Source of the DNA: Tepidiphilus margaritifer DSM 15129
GTDB taxonomy: Bacteria; Pseudomonadota; Gammaproteobacteria; Burkholderiales; Rhodocyclaceae
Reading direction: 5' to 3'
Assembly (NCBI RefSeq): GCF_000425565.1
Contig: NZ_KE384397.1
Coordinates: 27,752-91,751 of the forward strand
Length of the DNA stretch: 64,000 nucleotides
Below, in pieces: positions 35,576 to 42,757 of the stretch. The position numbers and the translations under genes are program-made. The notes beneath the pieces were generated by a model, which worked only from the letters and a program-made list of their open reading frames with translations, was not told the origin of the DNA and made no database searches. Numbering within the stretch: position 1 is the first letter of the stretch; the number at the start of each line of letters is the position of its first letter.

Positions 35576-36492
35576 GCCGTTTTCTTCCGCCTCCGCGCCA
35601 GCGCGGGCTGCTGCTTGCGGCCCTCCTCGTGTTCGCCGTGGGTGCGCTCGGATCGAGCGGCGGAGCGCGCTATTTCGCCCATCTGCTCGCGCTCGCGGCC
35701 GCCATGGCCACGGCCGCCCTGGGGCTCGCCCTGGTCCACGGGCGCGCCGGCCAGGTCTGCCTCGGGCAAGGGGCAGCGATGGCCGCCGGCGCCTACACCT
35801 GGGCCGCGCTCGCCCCTCAGTCGCTGCCGCTCGCACTCGTGGCCGCCGCCGCGGCCGGGGCGTTGGCCGGGGCCGCCATGGCGCTGCCGGCGCGCCGCCT
35901 CTCGGGCCTGCCGCTCGCGCTCGCAAGCATGGCTTGTGCCGTCATCGCCGAAGTGCTGGCGATGCGTGCCGTCGCCTTCACCGGCGGCACCGCCGGCCGT
36001 TTCGTCGCCCCGCCGCCGCTGAGCGCCTTCGACGAAGCCGGCACGGCACTCGTCTTCTCCACGCTGTGCCTCGGCCTGGCCGTGCTGCTGCTCTATCGGC
36101 TCGATCGCGCCACGCTCGGGCGCGCCTGGCGCGCGCTCGCCCAGGCGCCGGAGGCGGCGCTCGCCCTCGGCCTGGACGTGGGCGGTCTGCGGCGGCTCGC
36201 CTTCGTCGCCGCCGGCCTGTGCGGCGGCCTGGGCGGGGCAGCCTACGCGCAGACGCTGGGTTTCATCAGCCCGGAGCAGTTTGGCCTGCCCCTCTCCTTC
36301 GAACTCCTCGTCATCGCCTTCCTCGGCGGCCTGCGCCGTCCGGCCGGGATCGTGCTGGCGAGCCTTGCCTTCGTCGCCCTGCCCGAACTCGCCGATCGCC
36401 TGCGCCCGCTCGTCGGTGAACTCGGCGGCTGGAACCCTCTGGTGTTGGGACTGGCCGTCGTCTTCGTCACAGTTTTCCGTAAAATGAACTAA
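35572..36492 (+). CDS. LivM-like ABC transporter permease
   Basis: A 306-residue second permease (LivM family), with the conserved GRAGQVCLGQGAAMAAGAYT, ALALGLDVGGLRRLAFVAAG and FISPEQFGLPLSFELLVIAF. It would form the membrane heterodimer with the LivH-like protein. It overlaps livH by ATGA and is followed after 34 bases by the binding-protein gene. No LivG or LivF ATPase gene follows, which is unusual for this transporter type. Confidence 0.88.
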   Translation: MSRFLPPPRQRGLLLAALLVFAVGALGSSGGARYFAHLLALAAAMATAALGLALVHGRAGQVCLGQGAAMAAGAYTWAALAPQSLPLALVAAAAAGALAGAAMALPARRLSGLPLALASMACAVIAEVLAMRAVAFTGGTAGRFVAPPPLSAFDEAGTALVFSTLCLGLAVLLLYRLDRATLGRAWRALAQAPEAALALGLDVGGLRRLAFVAAGLCGGLGGAAYAQTLGFISPEQFGLPLSFELLVIAFLGGLRRPAGIVLASLAFVALPELADRLRPLVGELGGWNPLVLGLAVVFVTVFRKMN

Positions 36493-36526
36493 AATCGCAG
36501 ATATTCAAAGAAATTTGGCGAAAATA

Positions 36527-37702
36527 ATGCGCATCCTTGTCCTCGTCACCATGCTCCTTGCCTTGGTCACGACCCCGGTTCGCGCCGAACGGGTGCTCAC
36601 CGTCGGGGCGCTGCTCGATCTCTCGGGGCCGGCGGCGCTCCTGGGCGTGCCGGTTAAAAACGGCATGGAGATGCGTTTCGCCGAAGCGAACGCACGCGGC
36701 GAACTGCCGGGAATCACCCTGAAACTACTGGCCGAGGACACCGGCTACGATCCCAAGCGGGCCATCCTCGCGGCGCGCAAGCTCATCGACCGCGACGGCG
36801 CGATCGCCTTTCTCTCGAACCTGGGCACGCCGGTGGTGCTGGCGACGATGCCCGAGATCCTGCGCCGCGAGCGGCTGCATCTCTTCCCCTTCTCGCCGCA
36901 CGAAGCCACCTACGCGCCGCTGCACCCCCTGAAATTCCAGATCTACGCGCCCTATCGCAGCTACATGGACCCCGCCGTGCGCGCCGTGTTGCGCCGTCAC
37001 CCCCAGGTGCGGCGCGTGTGTACCCTGGTGCAGGACGACGAATTCGGCGAGGAAGTGAGCGCCGGCGTGCGCGCCGGGCTCGAGCGCGCGGGGCTTCCCC
37101 TCACCCGAGAAGCGCGGCACGCGCGCGGCGCCACCGACTTCACCGGCCAGATCGCCCGCTTGCGCGAGGCGGGCTGCGAACTCGTGGCACTGGGCACGCT
37201 GGTGCGCGAAACCGTCGCCATCCTGCGCACCGCCGACGAGATGGGCTGGAAACCGCTCTTCCTCACCTCGGCCTCGGCCTATTCGGATCAGACGCACGCC
37301 CTGGGCGGGGCCGCCGTCGAGGGGCTCTACGGCGTCACCAACCCCATCCGCATCCCCTATCGCGAGGGCGCCTCGCCCGAGCTGCTCGCCTGGCTCGACG
37401 CCTACCGCGACCGCTACGGAACGGAAGCCAACGTCTGGTCGGCCATGGGCTACGTCGCCGCCGAACTCCTGGTACGCGCCATCGCCACGGCGGCCGAACC
37501 CACGCCGGCGGCGATCGCCCAAGCGCTCGAACGGCTCGATTATCCCGGAGACCTATTCGGCAGCCCGCGCTACCGATTCTCGCCCACCGAGCATCTCGGT
37601 CAGCGCACGGGCGGCGAGCTCACCCGCATCGAGCACGGACGCTGGGTATCGCTGGAGCGCCTGGACGAACCCGCTAATGCCGCCGCCGGAACGTCTCCAT
37701 GA
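36527..37702 (+). CDS. LivK-like periplasmic ligand-binding protein
   Basis: A 391-residue type I periplasmic binding protein. The ATG at 36527 begins a clear Sec signal (MRILVLVTMLLALVTTPVRA), preferred to a TTG four codons upstream. The mature part opens with the family ERVLTVGALLDLSGPAALLG, followed by AARKLIDRDGAIAFLSNLGT, VQDDEFGEEVSAGVRAGLE and the hinge region GATDFTGQIARLREAGCEL. The 3' end overlaps the convergent serC gene by 29 bases. It should deliver ligand to the LivHM-like permease pair. Confidence 0.88.
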   Translation: MRILVLVTMLLALVTTPVRAERVLTVGALLDLSGPAALLGVPVKNGMEMRFAEANARGELPGITLKLLAEDTGYDPKRAILAARKLIDRDGAIAFLSNLGTPVVLATMPEILRRERLHLFPFSPHEATYAPLHPLKFQIYAPYRSYMDPAVRAVLRRHPQVRRVCTLVQDDEFGEEVSAGVRAGLERAGLPLTREARHARGATDFTGQIARLREAGCELVALGTLVRETVAILRTADEMGWKPLFLTSASAYSDQTHALGGAAVEGLYGVTNPIRIPYREGASPELLAWLDAYRDRYGTEANVWSAMGYVAAELLVRAIATAAEPTPAAIAQALERLDYPGDLFGSPRYRFSPTEHLGQRTGGELTRIEHGRWVSLERLDEPANAAAGTSP

Positions 37703-38771
37703 AATCGGCGAGCGCCTCGACCGCCTCCAGCGTCACCGCGTTGTAGAGCGAGGCGCGGATGCCGCCCAGCGCACGGTGTCCGGCCAGCCCCGAAAAACCC
37801 GCACGCTTCGCCTCGTCGAGAAAAGCCGCGCGCAGCGCTTCGCTCGGCAGGTCGAAGACCACGTTCATGAGCGAACGATCCTCGCGCCGCGCCCGCGGAC
37901 GGTAGAATCCGTCGCTCGCATCGAGCACGCCGTAGAGGCGCTCGGCCTTGGCGCGGTTGATCGCCGCCATCGCCTCGAGCCCGCCGATCTCGTCCATGAG
38001 CCAGCGCAGCACCAGCAGCACGGCATAGATGGCAAACACCGGCGGCGTGTTGAGGATCGAATGCGCCTTGGCCTGCGCACGGTAGTCCAGCATGGCCGGC
38101 AAGCCCTCGGGCGCGCGCTCGAGCACCGCCTCGCGCACCAGCACCACCGTCACCCCCGCCGGGCCGAGATTCTTCTGCGCATGGGCATAGATGAGCGCGT
38201 AGCGTCCGGCATCGAACGGACGCGAGAGAAAATCCGACGACATGTCGGCCACCCGCGGCACCTCCTCGAGCCCCACCAGGCGGTGGAACTGCAACCCCTC
38301 CACCGTCTCGTTGGTCACCACGTGCAGATAGGGCGCGCGCGGATCGAAGACGAGTTCATCGTCGTCCGGCAGCCGGCGGAACCCCTCGGCCTCGCCGCTC
38401 CACACCACCCGCACCGGCGCGACCTTCCTCGCTTCGGCGATCGCCTTGCCGCTCCAATACCCCGCGTGCAGGTACTCGGCCGGCACGTCGGCACCCCGCG
38501 CGAGCGCGAGCGGCACCATGGCAAACTGCAGCGTGCCGCCGCCCTGCAGCAGCAGGACATGAAAATCCGGCGGCAGCGCGAGCAACGCCTCGAGGCGCGC
38601 CTCCACTTCCGCCACCACCGCCGCGAACCAGTCCGAACGATGGCTGATGCCCAGCACCGACAACCCCACCTCCGGCACGGCGATCATCGCCTCCTTGAGC
38701 TGCAGCAGCACCGTTTCGGGCAACGCCCCCGGCCCGCCGGAGAAATTGCGCGCGTTCGCCGACAGCGTCAT
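37674..38771 (-). CDS. serC: Phosphoserine aminotransferase SerC
   Basis: A 365-residue class V aminotransferase that makes 3-phosphoserine from 3-phosphohydroxypyruvate and also acts in pyridoxal phosphate synthesis. Marks: ARNFSGGPGALPETVLLQLK, LSVLGISHRSDWFAAV, FHVLLLQGGGTLQFAMVPLA, the PLP lysine in YAHAQKNLGPAGVTVVLV, and NTPPVFAIYAVLLVL. The ATG at 38771 overlaps the stop of the TPR/ATP-grasp gene; the open frame runs much further upstream but without similarity. It is the last gene of an ogt - TPR/ATP-grasp - serC chain. Confidence 0.93.
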   Translation of the reverse strand: MTLSANARNFSGGPGALPETVLLQLKEAMIAVPEVGLSVLGISHRSDWFAAVVAEVEARLEALLALPPDFHVLLLQGGGTLQFAMVPLALARGADVPAEYLHAGYWSGKAIAEARKVAPVRVVWSGEAEGFRRLPDDDELVFDPRAPYLHVVTNETVEGLQFHRLVGLEEVPRVADMSSDFLSRPFDAGRYALIYAHAQKNLGPAGVTVVLVREAVLERAPEGLPAMLDYRAQAKAHSILNTPPVFAIYAVLLVLRWLMDEIGGLEAMAAINRAKAERLYGVLDASDGFYRPRARREDRSLMNVVFDLPSEALRAAFLDEAKRAGFSGLAGHRALGGIRASLYNAVTLEAVEALADFMETFRRRH

Positions 38772-39955
38772 GCCCTCTCCTCCAGACGGCCGCGCACCCA
38801 GCGGATGAACGCTTCGCGCAGCGGTGCGATCCCCTCGCGCCGGTAGGCGAATTCCGCCCCCGGTTCCATCGCGTGCGCCACCATCGCCGGATCGGCCTCG
38901 AAGATCAGCAACCGCCCGTCGGCCGTCTCGGCCAGATCCACGCAGCAATAATCGAGCCCCAGCCGTTCGGATAGCGCCGAGAACGCCGGCGCGTGCCGGT
39001 GGGCGAATGCGGCAAACGTGCGAAAGAACGCCGCCTCCTGCGCCCGCTTGGCGGCATCGCCGTACATGCCGGCATTGACGTAATGCACCATCCAGTACTC
39101 CGACACCGCCAGGTGCACCGGAAAAACCCGTCCTCCGACCAGAGCCACGCGAATCTTGCGAAAGCGCCCGTCCGGCCCGGCATAATCGACGTAGCGCGTG
39201 AGAAAGAACTCCCCCTCCGGCTGCGCCGCCAGATACGCGGCAAGCGCCTCGCCCGTATCGATGCGCGCCAAGCCATGCCCGCCCTGCGAATCGGGCGGAC
39301 GCAGCAGAAAAGGTGGCGCCTCCAGCCCCTGCGGCCAAGCTCCGACCGCGGCCGCCTCCAGGAGCGGGCGCGGCACGCGCCGGGTCGGCGGCATGAGCAC
39401 CCCCGGCACGTCCGCAAGCAGCTGGCTGAGGCTGGCGCGCTCCGTGCGCACGATCGCCGCCGGCGGATTCAGCACCGGGCGTGGCCAGGCGGCGAGCCGC
39501 TCCTGCAGCACCGCGAGCACCGGCAGCGCCGCCTCGCTCACCCCCATCGTCAGCATCAGCGCGTCGTGCTCGGGCAGAGCCTCGGCCAGTGGCGCCGCGG
39601 GATCGACGAAATGCACCAGCAGCTGCAGTCCCTGCCCCTCGAGCAGGCAGTCGAGCGGCGTATTCGCCGACAGCAACCCCGGCATCGCCAGCAGCAGCAG
39701 CCGCGGCGCCGACCCGCCCGGCCCCGGCAGGGCATAAGTACGGGCGCGCGCCAACGCCTCGCGCTGGGCCGCGAGCGCCGTCGGCGTCTGCCCCAGACAC
39801 AAGAGCGCCGTGGCGAGGTTCATCCACGCCGCCGCCGTATCCTCCCGCCCGGCCCGATCGAGCCACTGCCGGGCGAGCGCCGCCAGATCGCCGTCCCCCA
39901 GGCTCGCGCGCAGAAAAGGGGCCAGGCCGAGATAGCCTGATTGGGGTTCAGGCAC
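38768..39955 (-). CDS. TPR and ATP-grasp-like protein of unknown function
   Basis: A 395-residue protein with two parts. Residues about 5-75 are helical repeats of TPR look (LARQWLDRAGREDTAAAWMN, LATALLCLGQTPTALAAQRE). A Rossmann-like stretch follows (RLLLLAMPGLLSANTPLDCL). Residues about 180-390 look like an ATP-grasp ligase of the RimK type: PPFLLRPPDSQGGHGLARI (glycine-rich loop), FFLTRYVDYAGPDGRFRKIR, then DYCCVDLAETADGRLLIFEA with a metal-binding Glu. Such enzymes join a carboxylate to an amine using ATP. It overlaps ogt by 8 bases and serC by 4. The substrate is unknown; a peptide or amino-acid ligase is possible. Confidence 0.7.
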   Translation of the reverse strand: MPEPQSGYLGLAPFLRASLGDGDLAALARQWLDRAGREDTAAAWMNLATALLCLGQTPTALAAQREALARARTYALPGPGGSAPRLLLLAMPGLLSANTPLDCLLEGQGLQLLVHFVDPAAPLAEALPEHDALMLTMGVSEAALPVLAVLQERLAAWPRPVLNPPAAIVRTERASLSQLLADVPGVLMPPTRRVPRPLLEAAAVGAWPQGLEAPPFLLRPPDSQGGHGLARIDTGEALAAYLAAQPEGEFFLTRYVDYAGPDGRFRKIRVALVGGRVFPVHLAVSEYWMVHYVNAGMYGDAAKRAQEAAFFRTFAAFAHRHAPAFSALSERLGLDYCCVDLAETADGRLLIFEADPAMVAHAMEPGAEFAYRREGIAPLREAFIRWVRGRLEERA

Positions 39956-40502
39956 TCTTCTCCTCCCACTCGAGCATCACTCGCTTGCGCGCGAGCCCCC
40001 ACCGAAACCCCCGCAGGCTGCCACGGGCATCGAGCACGCGATGGCAAGGGATGAGCCAGGCCACGGGATTGGCCCCCAGCGCCTGCCCCACGGCGCGCGC
40101 CAGCTGCGGCCGCCCCAGCCGCTCGGCCAGCATCCCGTAAGAGAGGGTTTGCCCCGCCTCGGTCTGCCGCAGCGCGCGCCAGATCAACCCGCGAAAAGGC
40201 GTGCCCTCCACCACCACCGGCAGGTCCCGCGCGAGAAAGCGCGCCTCCAGCGCCGCACATTCATCCGCGGCAAGCGGCGCCCACACGCTCCACGGCCAGC
40301 GCGCGCGCCACGCCTCCCACCGCGCCTGCGGCGCCTCGCCCTCTTCCAGAAACTCCGCGCGGCACACCCCTTGCGGCGTGAGCGCGAGCAGGATCGCGCC
40401 GAACGGCGAGCCGATCACCCCATAGCGCAGAGGCACGCCGGCATGGCACTGCCGGAACGCCGCGGGGGAAAGGCAGAGAAACGCCGGATCGGGTGCGTTC
40501 AT
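39948..40502 (-). CDS. ogt: Methylated-DNA--protein-cysteine methyltransferase
   Basis: A 184-residue O6-alkylguanine-DNA alkyltransferase, a single-use repair protein that takes the alkyl group onto Cys153 in WLIPCHRVLD. Also seen are TPFRGLIWRALRQTEAGQTL and SYGMLAERLGRPQLARAVGQ (recognition helix with the arginine finger) and GFRWGLARKRVMLEWE at the end. The start at 40502 is chosen because the frame upstream belongs to a broken antitoxin gene. It lacks the AdaA metal domain. It overlaps the TPR/ATP-grasp gene by 8 bases. Confidence 0.93.
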   Translation of the reverse strand: MNAPDPAFLCLSPAAFRQCHAGVPLRYGVIGSPFGAILLALTPQGVCRAEFLEEGEAPQARWEAWRARWPWSVWAPLAADECAALEARFLARDLPVVVEGTPFRGLIWRALRQTEAGQTLSYGMLAERLGRPQLARAVGQALGANPVAWLIPCHRVLDARGSLRGFRWGLARKRVMLEWEEKSA

Positions 40503-40505
40503 CGA

Positions 40506-40641
40506 GTGTTCCTTGGGAATGGACTCAGTGGCGATAGACCGCATCGCGCTATTTCCCAAATACCCAAGCGTAGGCCCTGTGGCTCGCGCGAGCTCGTCGA
40601 GTCTGCTTTTCCAAGTCTTCCGGCAGGCGGATGGCGAACAT
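40506..40641 (-). pseudogene. Ribbon-helix-helix antitoxin remnant
   Basis: From ATG 40641 the frame reads MFAIRLPEDLEKQ, a typical ribbon-helix-helix antitoxin opening (RelB/CopG type). A frame change follows. The other frame then continues with RLDELARATGPTLGYLGN and NSAMRSIATESIPKEHS, close to the usual helix pair. The expected toxin gene downstream is absent; ogt begins instead. It is a degraded toxin-antitoxin locus. Confidence 0.6.
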
Positions 40642-40702
40642 GATCGGTTCCTTTGCTTGTGCAATACATATAGCACGAGGAACGCAATCCTGCCGCCGCG
40701 CG

Positions 40703-41908
40703 TTATGGTTTTTCCTTTCCTCTGAACAGACACGCGACGTCCTCGTCGTGTTCGTCGATGCGCTCCGAGACCTCGAATTTACCTTTGGCCACGCCGAGGC
40801 GACGCATGTTCCCCTTGGCGTGTTCGATCGAAGCATCCGCCGCCCGTTCCAGCAGCCGCCGCAGCGGTTGCGGCACACCCAGCGCCAGCGCCTCGGGCGG
40901 TGCAAGGCAGCGCGCCTCTTCTCCCCATGCCGCGGCGGGTTCCGCTGCCCGCGGCGTTTCGGGCAGGTAGCGCGTCACGGTGATCTTCAGGGTGAAATGC
41001 GTCAGCCGATGGGTGAGCCGCGCGATCTCCCCGGCGGTGCGCCAGCGGCCCGGCGGCGCCTCGTCCGCTGACGGCAGGCACCACAAACCGCCCCAAATGC
41101 CCTGCGGCGCGCGGCGCACGAGCCAGACCGCCCCGTCCTCCTCGTACCAGCCCCAGCGCACGTCCTGCTCCGGCACCGGCGCGCGTGCCCGTTTTCTCGG
41201 CAGCTGTGCCGCGATCCCCAAGCGATGCGCGGCGCAGAGTTCGGTCACCGGGCACAGGTCGCACCGCGGCCGCGCCCGGGTACACACCAGCGCCCCCAGG
41301 TCCATCATGCCCTGGGTGTAGGCAGGCATGTCGTCGGGGTCGCGCGGCAGCAGGGCGTGGGCGACATCCCACAGACGGCGTACCGTCTGCGCCGCGCGCG
41401 GATCTGCTTCCACGGCGAAGAGGCGGCACAGCACCCGCTGCACGTTCCCGTCGAGGATCGGCACCCGCTCGCGCTGCACGAACGCCGCGATCGCCGCCGC
41501 CGTCGAGCGCCCCACGCCCGGCAACTGCGCCCATTCCTGCGCCCCCTGAGGGCAGGTACCCGGCCAGCGCGCCACCCACAGACGGGCGGCCGCGTGCAGG
41601 TGGCGCGCGCGGGCGTAGTAGCCAAGCCCGCTCCACAACGCCAGCACCTCGTCGAGCGGCGCTGCCGCCAAGGTCTCCACCGTGGGGAAACGCGCCACGA
41701 AGCGGGCGAAATACGGCAGCACGGTGCGGACTTGCGTCTGCTGCAGCATCACTTCGGAGAGCCACACGCGGTAGGGGTCATCGCCCTGCCAGGGCAAGTC
41801 GTGCCGGCCGCAGCTCTGCTGCCAGTCGACCAGGCGGGCGGCGAACGTCGCGGCAAGGCCGTCGGTGCGGGAATTTTCAGGAAGGAAAGGAATCTCTTGG
41901 CCTGTCAT
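40703..41908 (-). CDS. mutY: A/G-specific adenine glycosylase MutY with an odd tail
   Basis: A 401-residue MutY, which removes adenine opposite 8-oxoguanine. The catalytic Glu is in VWLSEVMLQQTQVRTVLPYF, the helix-hairpin-helix in LPGVGRSTAAAIAAF with the Asp in ILDGNVQRVLCRL, and the iron-sulfur cysteines have the exact C-x6-C-x2-C-x5-C spacing (CTRARPRCDLCPVTELC). A NUDIX-like C-terminal domain reads 8-oxoG. After LLERAADAS an extra tail of about 40 residues (MRRLGVAKGKFEVSERIDEH) resembles antitoxin C-termini. The start at 41908 is preferred; the frame opens at 41941. It is divergent from the flavin reductase gene. Confidence 0.92.
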   Translation of the reverse strand: MTGQEIPFLPENSRTDGLAATFAARLVDWQQSCGRHDLPWQGDDPYRVWLSEVMLQQTQVRTVLPYFARFVARFPTVETLAAAPLDEVLALWSGLGYYARARHLHAAARLWVARWPGTCPQGAQEWAQLPGVGRSTAAAIAAFVQRERVPILDGNVQRVLCRLFAVEADPRAAQTVRRLWDVAHALLPRDPDDMPAYTQGMMDLGALVCTRARPRCDLCPVTELCAAHRLGIAAQLPRKRARAPVPEQDVRWGWYEEDGAVWLVRRAPQGIWGGLWCLPSADEAPPGRWRTAGEIARLTHRLTHFTLKITVTRYLPETPRAAEPAAAWGEEARCLAPPEALALGVPQPLRRLLERAADASIEHAKGNMRRLGVAKGKFEVSERIDEHDEDVACLFRGKEKP

Positions 41909-41976
41909 CGTTTCTGCGATACATTCTCGTTTCGGCATCATGCACCCGGCACATGCCGGACAAGAGGTTCACCAAG

Positions 41977-42483
41977 ATGGATTCGACCACGACCGTTTCT
42001 CCGCCCTCCGGTCTGGATGCGCGGCAGCTGCGCCGCACCTTGGGCCAGTTCGCCACGGGCATCGCCGTGCTGACCACGCGCGCGCCCGAAGGGGCACCTC
42101 TGGGTCTGACCATCAATTCGTTCAACTCGGTCTCGCTCGAGCCGCCGCTCGTCGTCTTCAGCCTGGCGCGGCGCCTGAGCCTGCTGCCGTGGTTCGAGGA
42201 AGCGTCCCACTTCGGCATTTCGCTCCTCTCCGCCGGGCAGCGCGCGCTGTCGGACCGCTTCGCCGGCCCGGCGCAAGACCGCTTCGCCGGCGTGGAATGG
42301 TTTCCCGGACCGTTCGGCTCGCCCCTGCTCGTCGGGGCCTGCGCCCACTTCGAATGCCGCAACGCGATACGCCACGACGGCGGCGACCACCTGCTGTTCC
42401 TGGCCGAAGTATGCCACCACGCCGCCTTCGCCCGCGAGCCCCTCGTCTTCTTTGGCGGCACCTACCGGGAACTCGCCCCGTAG
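41977..42483 (+). CDS. Flavin reductase family protein (FMN-binding split barrel)
   Basis: A 168-residue HpaC/NtaB-like flavin reductase, which gives reduced FMN or FAD to two-component monooxygenases. Family blocks: LRRTLGQFATGIAVLTTRAP, LGLTINSFNSVSLEPPLVVF and FGISLLSAGQRALSDRFAGP; it ends in VCHHAAFAREPLVFFGGTY. The start at 41977 has AGAGG upstream. No partner oxygenase gene is adjacent; it is divergent from mutY by 68 bases. Confidence 0.9.
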   Translation: MDSTTTVSPPSGLDARQLRRTLGQFATGIAVLTTRAPEGAPLGLTINSFNSVSLEPPLVVFSLARRLSLLPWFEEASHFGISLLSAGQRALSDRFAGPAQDRFAGVEWFPGPFGSPLLVGACAHFECRNAIRHDGGDHLLFLAEVCHHAAFAREPLVFFGGTYRELAP

Positions 42484-42757
42484 ACGCAAAAACCCGGCAG
42501 GGGCCGGGCCTGCAGGAAACCATGGAGCGGGTAATTGGAAACAAGACCGCACACACCGACCAACTATAAACTGTCAGTCAGTGTACCAGGCCATGCCCGC
42601 TTGACGACACATGCGTGCCCATAGTTGCCTTTCAACGGCCACTGGAAGCCATTGACCGGTCGCCATCCTCACTGATTCGATAGCAAGGAGAACTGCTACA
42701 TGGTAGCATTTTCCGAAATGCTACCCGACGAACCTGGCATGTGACATAAGGATAGAG
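42484..42757. other. Intergenic stretch with a hairpin and an operator-like dyad
   Basis: A short GC-rich hairpin (CCGGCAGGGGCCGGGCCTG region, 42494-42515) after the flavin reductase gene may act as terminator. The remainder is less GC-rich and shows no gene. A perfect dyad at 42702-42725 precedes the DUF262 gene. Confidence 0.4.
42702..42725. promoter_or_regulatory. Perfect 10-bp inverted repeat upstream of the DUF262 gene
   Basis: GGTAGCATTT (42702-42711) and AAATGCTACC (42716-42725) pair exactly across TCCG. It lies 32 bases upstream of the start codon at 42758. There is no T-run, so an operator or 5' RNA hairpin is more likely than a terminator. Confidence 0.6.

Noticed and set aside
38772..39866. 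Large upstream extension of the serC frame
   Set aside because: The extension is a glycine/alanine/arginine-rich shadow of the TPR/ATP-grasp gene; the SerC family start is at 38771.
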